NCBI RefSeq assembly: GCF_006384255.1
Contig: NZ_VCED01000005.1
Span: 112,654-176,653, forward strand
Source: Haemophilus seminalis
GTDB taxonomy: Bacteria > Pseudomonadota > Gammaproteobacteria > Enterobacterales > Pasteurellaceae
Reading direction: 5' to 3'
Length of the DNA: 64,000 bases
The notes below the pieces were generated by a model that saw only the letters and a program-made list of their open reading frames with translations, was not told the origin of the DNA and ran no database searches. Shown here piece after piece: positions 57,806-64,000 of this stretch (positions within the stretch are counted from its first letter, which is position 1; the number at the start of each line of letters is the position of its first letter). Made by a program: the position numbers and the translations under genes.

Positions 57806-59041
57806 TTAAACAATCTGTAAACTAGCAAAAACCCACTGGATGCGATTTTCTTCAACATTTAAATCTTGCGTGTTAAAACTGATAGTTTTACCCGCTCCTA
57901 TAATATCTTTATAATAACAATTTTGTTTGGGGGTAAAAATATCGCCATTATTAACATAAATTCGAGTGCATTCAGGATAAGTTGCAATTCCACTATAAAG
58001 CCAATATAAAATTACTGGAGAATCCTGATTATTTATAAAAGAAATAGTACTTTCTCCTGAACATTCAACACATAGAGCACCTTTCCTAAAAAGGTCACCA
58101 CTATCAAATTTTATTAAAAGATGTCCGTTGGCTTTTGCATAATTTAGTGATAATTTAGTTTGGCTTTCACTATTATTTGTCACTAAACTTTCTCTAGTGA
58201 TGTTATAAAGTATATAATTTTCTGTTTGGAAGGCTTTTCCCCTTTTGTAAAAATCATCAGGATAAAGTCCATTAAACGTAATTAATTTATCTTCACGATG
58301 ATTCCTTGTAATATGAAATCCCTCTACTTGTTCATTTTCTATAAGAAAAAGATGATGATTATTTTTTACGAGATGTTTCACTCCCCACAATGGAGTACAA
58401 TTATACTTTGTAGGAAGTAAACTTACTTTATTTTCATCATAGGAATAGCGATTTAAAACGGTAGCATCTATCCCATATTTCATAGAAAAATTATTCTTTA
58501 ATAATAGATTTTCAGTGTAATTCTTATATTTTATAAATGCGTTTTTATGCCCTAATATTACCCCAGCTTGCCAAACATATCCATATTTACTCTCAATTTC
58601 ATCAAGTTTTTTATATTCATTTTCTTGTTGTTCATTTGGAACAACATCAGCTAAAAAACTGCAACGCCAAGCATCATAAGCGCAATATAAATTATCCTGA
58701 TAAATAATCTGATCAAAAATAGTCAGTCTTTGTGAGGGAAACCAAATATCTGCATCATAAAATGCAATTTGCTCATAAGCATATTTTTCTGCAATATCTG
58801 CAACAGAAATATGTCTATCTAAAAGCATTTCACTATAACAATGAGAAGGGGGGAAACAAAAAATATTATTTTTTTCTAAAACGGCCTTTTTTTCTAGAGA
58901 AAGGCCGTAATCTAATACACCAATATCACCTTTTTTCTCGGTATAGAAATCTGTTTTTTGTAAACTCAATATAAAGGGTAAGAATTGCTCATACCAAATA
59001 GTATTATTGTTATCTAATGCGGTTAAAATAATTCTTTTCAT
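57806..59041 (-). CDS. Putative glycosyltransferase with DXD motif and C-terminal beta-rich domain
   Basis: 411 residues. The first about 260 residues look like a GT-A type glycosyltransferase, GT8-like in outline: IILTALDNNNTIWYEQFLPFILSL, then QIAFYDADIWFPSQR with the DXD metal motif at 96-98, and GIDATVLNRYSYDENKVSLLPTKYNC. The last about 120 residues (LSLNYAKANGHLLIKFDSGDLF to the end) look like a beta-sandwich, possibly sugar-binding. Not closely similar to any family I can name. It is in the same run as its neighbours (20 bp before, 10 bp after). Confidence 0.65.
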   Translation of the reverse strand: MKRIILTALDNNNTIWYEQFLPFILSLQKTDFYTEKKGDIGVLDYGLSLEKKAVLEKNNIFCFPPSHCYSEMLLDRHISVADIAEKYAYEQIAFYDADIWFPSQRLTIFDQIIYQDNLYCAYDAWRCSFLADVVPNEQQENEYKKLDEIESKYGYVWQAGVILGHKNAFIKYKNYTENLLLKNNFSMKYGIDATVLNRYSYDENKVSLLPTKYNCTPLWGVKHLVKNNHHLFLIENEQVEGFHITRNHREDKLITFNGLYPDDFYKRGKAFQTENYILYNITRESLVTNNSESQTKLSLNYAKANGHLLIKFDSGDLFRKGALCVECSGESTISFINNQDSPVILYWLYSGIATYPECTRIYVNNGDIFTPKQNCYYKDIIGAGKTISFNTQDLNVEENRIQWVFASLQIV

Positions 59042-59051
59042 TTATATTTTC

Positions 59052-60182
59052 CTATTTAAACAAACGTTTTAATTCATTTTCATAAATAGCAAGATTAATA
59101 GGATTATATGGATGTAGAGAAGCTAAATAGTCATTTGCTCTAGCAACATATTCATCATGGTGTTTATCATGATTTTCAATGACATCAATTAAAACTTTTG
59201 CACCATCAAAAGCATCAAATTGATCGTAATAATATCCTACACCTTTAGGTAGAAATTTAGAATTATGTATTAGTGGATACCCTCCATAAAGTACATCATT
59301 ATAAGCATTATTTAAGCCGTTTTCCCACTGTGTACTTAAGACTATATCTGTGTATTCTGATAAAAAAAATGGCATATGAAAGCGCCCTTCTGTAGAAATT
59401 TTCCCACTTTTTAATAAATCTGTTTTTCCTATAAAATCTTTAAAAGAAGGACGCTCTCTTTTATCATAAGTATTACATAAATAAACATGTTCAATTAATT
59501 CAGGTCTATATCTATAGGCTTGCTCTGCAATTAATATATTAGTAAAACAATTTTTTAAAACAGATAAGTTAGGTTCAAAAGAGGAAATTCTTTTTTCTTT
59601 CTTAGAAAAATTTGTACTATCAAAATAGTGAAATGGTTTCTTTAGATCTTTTGCTGCTTTATCAAAAAATAAGGGAGACCAAATATAAGGAATTTTACGA
59701 GCTACTGAACGTTGCATTATTGCAAAATATGATGCGTTTGTATTCATATGATGAGGAAGAATCCAATGTGCATCAAATAATGTTCCATTAAAACTACTAT
59801 TAGATTGTCTATTATTTACAAAGGATTCAACATCATAAATAAAATCGTTTCCCATCTTATAGCAAACAACTTTTCCACCATTCTTTCGAATAATATCTGC
59901 GTAACGCGGTTCAATATATAAGGAACCTTCTACTAAAATATCTAGTTCATTAATCTTTTCATCAATTTGATAAAATTTTAGATTAAGATCTGATAGCATA
60001 TTCCATTCTTTAGGATCACTTATATTTTCAGGTCCCCAACTCACAAATATAACATCTTCAACACAATCCAATGCATTAAAAAGTTGATATAAAAAAACTA
60101 AATTTTGGTGAACACCGTTAGACCATATATCTTTATTTTGATGTTCTAAATTAAATGTAATACCTATTTTATATTTTTTCAT
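59052..60182 (-). CDS. DUF2827-type putative glycosyltransferase, paralogue 3
   Basis: 376 residues from the ATG at 60182 (MKKYKIGITFNLE), chosen because it aligns with the starts of the two paralogues; a GTG at 60191 overlapping the previous stop is possible. Resembles DUF2827 proteins, a GT-B-like family: N-terminal KIGITFNLEHQ, central MNTNASYFAIMQ, SFEPNLSVLKNCFTNILIAEQAYR, and C-terminal TDIVLSTQWENGLNNAYNDVLYGGYPLIHNS and YYYDQFDAFDGAKVLIDVIENH. The Glu in WENG and the GGYP loop occupy the usual donor-binding place of GT-B enzymes. Most diverged of the three copies. Confidence 0.72.
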   Translation of the reverse strand: MKKYKIGITFNLEHQNKDIWSNGVHQNLVFLYQLFNALDCVEDVIFVSWGPENISDPKEWNMLSDLNLKFYQIDEKINELDILVEGSLYIEPRYADIIRKNGGKVVCYKMGNDFIYDVESFVNNRQSNSSFNGTLFDAHWILPHHMNTNASYFAIMQRSVARKIPYIWSPLFFDKAAKDLKKPFHYFDSTNFSKKEKRISSFEPNLSVLKNCFTNILIAEQAYRYRPELIEHVYLCNTYDKRERPSFKDFIGKTDLLKSGKISTEGRFHMPFFLSEYTDIVLSTQWENGLNNAYNDVLYGGYPLIHNSKFLPKGVGYYYDQFDAFDGAKVLIDVIENHDKHHDEYVARANDYLASLHPYNPINLAIYENELKRLFK

Positions 60183-60187
60183 TTTTC

Positions 60188-61321
60188 TCACTCAAATAAA
60201 CGTTTTAATTCTCTTTCATAAATGGATAAATTAACTAGATTATAAGGATTTAATGAATCTAAATAATCATTTGCTTTTTGCATATATTCATCATAATTTT
60301 TATCATGATTTTCTATCGCATAAATTAATTTTTTTGCACCATCAAATGCATCAAATTGATCATAGTAATATCCAATACCCTTTGGAAGCAAGGTAGAATT
60401 ATGTACTAACGGATATCCTCCATAAAGTGCTTCATTATAGGCATAGTTCAATCCATTCTCCCATTGAGTGCTGAGGACAATATCAGTATAAATAGACAAG
60501 AAATCTGTCATTCTAAAGCGATTTTCCACGCTCATCACCCCATCTTTTACTAGATCTGTTCGACCAATAAAATTATGGAAAGTACTATGTTCTCTTTTAT
60601 CATAGGTATTGCACATATAAACATGCTCAATCAAATCAGGTCTTTCTCTATATGCCTGTTCTGCAATTAAAATATCGGTAAAACTATTTTTAAAAATAGA
60701 AATATTTGGTTCGAACGAGGATATTCTACGCTTATGGTTATGTTTATTTATATTACTTAAATAACCAAAAGATAAATCAGAGCGTTGAGCAATAGCAGAT
60801 TGGCAAAATAAGGGTTCCCAAATAAAAGGAATTTTAACAGATGGACAATCATGCATAATTGAAAAATAAGCCGAATTTGTATTCATATTTTGTGGAATGA
60901 TCCAATTTGCATCAATTTTTGCTCCATTAAATTGATGAATAGGAGATTTATTATGTATGGTTGATTCTATATCATAGATATAATCATTTCCCATTTTATA
61001 AACAACCGTTTTTCCTCCTCTTTGATGAATTCGATTAGCATAATCAGGTTCAATAGTTAACGTCCCTTCAATTAAGACATCCAAGCCATCAAGAACATCA
61101 TAAATATAAGCAAAAGATAAATTAAAATTATCAAGCATAAAACCTTTATCTGGTACAGTGATTTTATTCGGTCCATCACTCACCAAAACAACAGATTCAA
61201 CACAATCTAAGCTTTCTAATAAATTATAGAGAAAAATGATATTTTGTCCTGCGCCATTTGCCCAGATATCTCTTATTTTCCCTTCTAAATTAAATGTAAT
61301 ACCAATCTTATACTTTCTCAT
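60188..61321 (-). CDS. DUF2827-type putative glycosyltransferase, paralogue 2
   Basis: 377 residues, alignable end to end with the flanking paralogues: KIGITFNLEGKIRDIWANGAGQN, GGKTVVYKMGNDYIYDIE, NMNTNSAYFSIMH, SFEPNISIFKNSFTDILIAEQAYR, WENGLNYAYNEALYGGYPLVHNS. No signal peptide or membrane segment, so a cytoplasmic enzyme. The stop overlaps the region of the next start, so translation is coupled. Function as a glycosyltransferase rests on family resemblance and context. Confidence 0.72.
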   Translation of the reverse strand: MRKYKIGITFNLEGKIRDIWANGAGQNIIFLYNLLESLDCVESVVLVSDGPNKITVPDKGFMLDNFNLSFAYIYDVLDGLDVLIEGTLTIEPDYANRIHQRGGKTVVYKMGNDYIYDIESTIHNKSPIHQFNGAKIDANWIIPQNMNTNSAYFSIMHDCPSVKIPFIWEPLFCQSAIAQRSDLSFGYLSNINKHNHKRRISSFEPNISIFKNSFTDILIAEQAYRERPDLIEHVYMCNTYDKREHSTFHNFIGRTDLVKDGVMSVENRFRMTDFLSIYTDIVLSTQWENGLNYAYNEALYGGYPLVHNSTLLPKGIGYYYDQFDAFDGAKKLIYAIENHDKNYDEYMQKANDYLDSLNPYNLVNLSIYERELKRLFE

Positions 61322-61333
61322 TCTTTTACTCTT

Positions 61334-62467
61334 TTATTCAAATAAACGCTTTAATTCAAGTTCATAAACTGCTAGATTTATAGGGTTATGTGGGTGTAAG
61401 GAATCTAAATATTCATTCGCACGTTGAACATAAGCATCGTGATATTTATCATGATTTTCAATCACATCAATTAATACTCTTGCTCCTTCAAATGCATCAA
61501 ATTGATCATAATAATACCCTACACCTTTAGGTAATAATTTAGAATTATGAATAAATGGATAACCACCATAAAGAGCATCATTATATGCATAATTTAGCCC
61601 ATTCTCCCATTGTGTACTTAATACAATATCAGTATATTCTGATAAAAATAATGGCATAGCAAATCGTTTTTCTACACTCATAATACCATCCTTGACTAAA
61701 TTTGTTCTACCTATAAAATTAAAAAAAGTAGGATGATCTTTAATATTATAAGTATTACACATATAAACATGTTCAATTAAATCAGGTCTTTGTCGATATG
61801 CTTGCTCTGCAATTAAAATATCAGTGAAACTATTTTTAAAAATAGATATATTCGGTTCAAAAGAAGATATTCGACGAGATTTTTTAGACTTATCCAAATT
61901 ATTTATATAACCAAATGGTCGATTCAATTCAGCAATTCCTTTATCACAAAAAACTGAAGACCAAATAAATGGAATTTGTCGAGATGGGCAACGATGCATA
62001 ATTGAAAAATAAGCCGAATTCGTATTCATATTCTGTGGAATAATCCAATTCGCATCAAACTTAGTACCATTAAATATTCTTGTTGCTGATTTATTATGTA
62101 TGACAGCCTCAATATCATAGATATAATCATTTCCCATTTTATAACAAATGACCTTTCCGCCATTTTTATGAATGATCTCAGCTTGGTTTGGCTCGATAGA
62201 CAATGATCCTTCAATCAAAAGATCTAAATCTTCAATAACATCATCAATGTGTGAGAATTTAAGATTTAAATTTTCTAACATAAAATTTTTATCTGGTGTT
62301 GTTATGCCTTCAGGCCCCCAACAAACAAAGGTAACATTCTTTACAATATCTAATGCTTCAAATAATTGATATAAAAAAATTAAATTTTGATTAGCGCCAT
62401 TAGACCAAATATCTCTAATTTGGCTTTCTAAATTAAACGTAATACCTACGTTGTATTTCTTAGACAT
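61334..62467 (-). CDS. DUF2827-type putative glycosyltransferase, paralogue 1
   Basis: 377 residues, same architecture as the next two genes: VGITFNLESQIRDIWSNGANQNLIFLYQLFEALD at the N-terminus, IPQNMNTNSAYFSIMHRCPS, SFEPNISIFKNSFTDILIAEQAYR, TQWENGLNYAYNDALYGGYPFIHNS near the C-terminus. Closest to paralogue 2, so the array arose by tandem duplication followed by divergence, perhaps towards different sugars or acceptor positions. First gene after the adhesin gene, with a terminator-like hairpin in the 110-bp gap. Confidence 0.72.
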   Translation of the reverse strand: MSKKYNVGITFNLESQIRDIWSNGANQNLIFLYQLFEALDIVKNVTFVCWGPEGITTPDKNFMLENLNLKFSHIDDVIEDLDLLIEGSLSIEPNQAEIIHKNGGKVICYKMGNDYIYDIEAVIHNKSATRIFNGTKFDANWIIPQNMNTNSAYFSIMHRCPSRQIPFIWSSVFCDKGIAELNRPFGYINNLDKSKKSRRISSFEPNISIFKNSFTDILIAEQAYRQRPDLIEHVYMCNTYNIKDHPTFFNFIGRTNLVKDGIMSVEKRFAMPLFLSEYTDIVLSTQWENGLNYAYNDALYGGYPFIHNSKLLPKGVGYYYDQFDAFEGARVLIDVIENHDKYHDAYVQRANEYLDSLHPHNPINLAVYELELKRLFE

Positions 62468-62492
62468 GTTTTATTCTCAATACCCATATAAT

Positions 62493-62540
62493 AAAAGAGC
62501 GGCTATTTTACCAAATAAATGATAAAAATACCGCTCTTTT
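62493..62540. terminator. Hairpin between the adhesin gene and the glycosyltransferase cluster
   Basis: AAAAGAGCGG (62493-62502) / CCGCTCTTTT (62531-62540), with TATTTT/AAAATA extending the stem after one mismatch. It follows the adhesin stop (62578) on the minus strand and ends in T-rich sequence. Partial read-through into the glycosyltransferase genes is possible. Confidence 0.75.
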
Positions 62541-62577
62541 TCAGTTAATCAACTAATTTAGATTAACTATTTAGTTA

Positions 62578-64000
62578 TTACCATTGGTAACCAATACCAG
62601 CACCGAATGTGTAATCACGTTGTGTACTTGCACCTGCACTCATCTTAATAATAACTCGGTTGCTATCACTTGCTCTTGAGTAACCCACAGCTACGGCACT
62701 TTGACCTTTGTAGTTACCTACGCCAAGTGCAACCATGCTAGCTCCAGGGATGGTTACTTGTGGAATGTTTGCAACTGCCACTGCACTTGCAACACCACTA
62801 CGGTGTTTCTTATCAAGTTTACCAAGTTTATTATTGATACGGTTTTCTACCGCATTAACTTGACCAACATTAGCTGCATCAGTTGGATTCACACCAGCAG
62901 CGACATTCGTGATACGACGTTCATTACCTTGTGAACCGATAGACACTGTATTTGCCTCAGCAGCTACAGAGCCAGTACCAATTGCTACAGCATTTTCAGC
63001 AGTTGCTTTCGCACCTTGACCAATTGCTGTTGCACCTTTTGCAGTCGCTTCAGATCCTTGACCCACTGCAGTTGTATTTTCCGCAGTTGCTTTAGCTGAT
63101 CCACCAATTGCAGTTGCATTTGAACCACCTACGTAGGTTGCTCCATTTCCGAGTTTGGTATTTTGACCATCTACTTCTAAGCCAGATTTGGTTACTGTAT
63201 CCATAGCTGCAGTTGCTTTGCTATCCGCCGCAGTTGCTTTGCTGTCTGCAGTAGATGCCGCAGTTGAAGCTGCTGTTGCTTTAGAGTCAGCAGTAGATGC
63301 CGCAGTAGATGCTTCAGTTGCTTTGCTGTCTGCAGTTGAAGCCACAGTTGAAGCCGCAGTTGCTTTGCTATCCGCTGTAGATGCTGCAGTTGACGCTGCT
63401 ACCGCTTTGCTGTCAGCAGTTGAAGCTGCTGTAGAAGCTGCTGTTGCTTTGCTGTCAGCAGTAGAAGCTGCTGTAGAAGCCGCAGTTGCTTTGCTGTCAG
63501 CAGTAGATGCCGCAGTAGATGCTTCAGTTGCTTTGCTGTCAGCAGTAGATGCTGCAGTTGAAGCTGCTGTTGCTTTGCTGTCTGCAGTAGATGCTGCAGT
63601 TGAAGCTGCTGTTGCTTTAGAGTCAGCAGTTGACGCTGCAGTAGATGCTTCAGTTGCTTTGCTGTCTGCAGTAGATGCTGCAGTTGAAGCTGCTGTTGCT
63701 TTAGAGTCAGCAGTTGACGCTGCAGTAGATGCTTCAGTTGCTTTGCTGTCTGCAGTAGATGCTGCTGTAGACGCTGCTACCGCTTTGCTGTCAGCAGTTG
63801 ACGCTGCAGTAGATGCTTCAGTTGCTTTGCTGTCTGCAGTAGATGCTGCAGTTGAAGCTGCTGTTGCTTTAGAGTCAGCAGTTGACGCTGCAGTAGATGC
63901 TTCAGTTGCTTTGCTGTCTGCAGTAGATGCTGCTGTAGACGCTGCTACCGCTTTGCTGTCAGCAGTTGACGCTGCAGTAGATGCTTCAGTTGCTTTGCTG
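62578..64000 (-). CDS. Trimeric autotransporter adhesin (YadA-like), C-terminal part, 5' end outside the window
   Basis: The frame is open from 62578 to the right edge with no stop; a GTG at 63345 (a Val codon in the repeats) is not a real start. Read 5' to 3': a long Ala/Ser/Thr-rich stalk of 14-residue repeats (ADSKATAASTAAST type), then a short beta-roll head region with SVAIG-type repeats (NATAIGGSAKATAENTTAVGQGSEATAKGATAIGQGAKATAENAVAIGTGS in pieces). A neck motif (RRITNVAAGVNPTDAANVGQV), a short coiled coil and a four-strand YadA membrane anchor ending in GAGIGYQW follow. It is a surface-anchored trimeric adhesin resembling Cha of the Haemophilus cryptic genospecies, whose tandem repeats modulate adhesion. 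Repeats are rich in Ser/Thr and lack Asn. Confidence 0.93.
   Translation of the reverse strand, partial: SKATEASTAASTADSKAVAASTAASTADSKATEASTAASTADSKATAASTAASTADSKATEASTAASTADSKAVAASTAASTADSKATEASTAASTADSKATAASTAASTADSKATEASTAASTADSKATAASTAASTADSKATAASTAASTADSKATEASTAASTADSKATAASTAASTADSKATAASTAASTADSKAVAASTAASTADSKATAASTVASTADSKATEASTAASTADSKATAASTAASTADSKATAADSKATAAMDTVTKSGLEVDGQNTKLGNGATYVGGSNATAIGGSAKATAENTTAVGQGSEATAKGATAIGQGAKATAENAVAIGTGSVAAEANTVSIGSQGNERRITNVAAGVNPTDAANVGQVNAVENRINNKLGKLDKKHRSGVASAVAVANIPQVTIPGASMVALGVGNYKGQSAVAVGYSRASDSNRVIIKMSAGASTQRDYTFGAGIGYQW
63195..64000 (-). repeat. 42-bp tandem repeat array in the adhesin stalk
   Basis: About 19 head-to-tail copies of a 42-bp unit (14 codons) run to the window edge and beyond, with a 21-bp partial unit at the left end near 63212-63232. 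Units come in a few sequence variants (GCTTTGCTGTC, GCTTTAGAGTC, GCTTTGCTATC on the plus strand) that recur in blocks, showing expansion by copying multi-unit segments. The unit is a multiple of three, so length changes keep the frame. Confidence 0.95.

Noticed and set aside
63345..63347. GTG as the start of a 255-residue adhesin
   Set aside because: It is a Val codon inside the repeat stalk; the frame continues open to the window edge, so the gene is simply cut by the window.
63195..64000. Regularly spaced repeats considered as a CRISPR array
   Set aside because: The 42-bp units are contiguous without unique spacers and encode an in-frame adhesin stalk; no cas genes are present.

Overview
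This window is chromosomal DNA from a Haemophilus species of the H. influenzae/H. haemolyticus group. It is AT-rich, and the 9-bp DNA uptake signal AAGTGCGGT is scattered through genes and terminators on both strands. The conserved genes (prfA-prmC-kdsA, sstT, sppA, fabB-grxA-rimK, prs-ispE-lolB-cca, radA-lrp-ftsK-lolA-rarA) read as close relatives of their H. influenzae counterparts. A complete hyf-type formate-hydrogenlyase hydrogenase operon plus hypF points to H. haemolyticus, because typical H. influenzae lacks these genes and hyp genes are used as H. haemolyticus markers. The species call is an inference. || Layout. 1-101: tail of an unidentified gene. 302-4374: three Sel1-repeat envelope proteins and a ComEC-like metallo-beta-lactamase-fold protein. 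4481-8609: prfA, RDD membrane protein, prmC, a SirB1-type protein and kdsA. 8652-12735: a deleted and a complete copy of one IS3-family element in direct orientation, flanking a large membrane protein of the misnamed 'site-specific recombinase' family. 12766-16620: an S24/UmuD-like protein without catalytic residues and with a LexA-like box, sstT, a flavodoxin-fold quinone reductase, a TorD-family chaperone and a nitroreductase. 16718-23368: sppA, mnmC, fabB, grxA, rimK. 23425-27007: hypF and an AAA/DUF4143 ATPase with twin palindromes upstream. 27291-38948: structured leader, hyfABCDEFGHI, a 32-bp inverted-repeat insertion, then hycH/hyfJ and the maturation protease hycI. 39032-45529: prs, ispE, lolB, cca, an SH3 protein, and the phosphate permease with its DUF47 partner, all on the minus strand. 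45664-55228: excalibur protein, CYTH triphosphatase, radA, lrp, ftsK, lolA, rarA, bcr-type MFS. 55229-56534: decayed DNA with an IS200 relic. 56535-64000 (minus strand): two glycosyltransferases, three tandem DUF2827-like glycosyltransferase paralogues and the 3' part of a trimeric autotransporter adhesin. || How genes work together. The Hyf proteins form a membrane [NiFe]-hydrogenase arm: HyfA/H Fe-S proteins, HyfB/C/D/E/F membrane subunits, HyfG large and HyfI small subunits. HypF makes the cyanide ligands and HycI trims the HyfG C-terminus. No formate dehydrogenase (fdhF) or hypABCDE lies in the window. At the right end, an adhesin with a Ser/Thr/Ala-rich 14-residue repeat stalk lies directly upstream of five glycosyltransferase genes on the same strand. 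This looks like a dedicated surface-adhesin glycosylation or phase-variable surface-sugar locus and is the most promising candidate for an undescribed system here.
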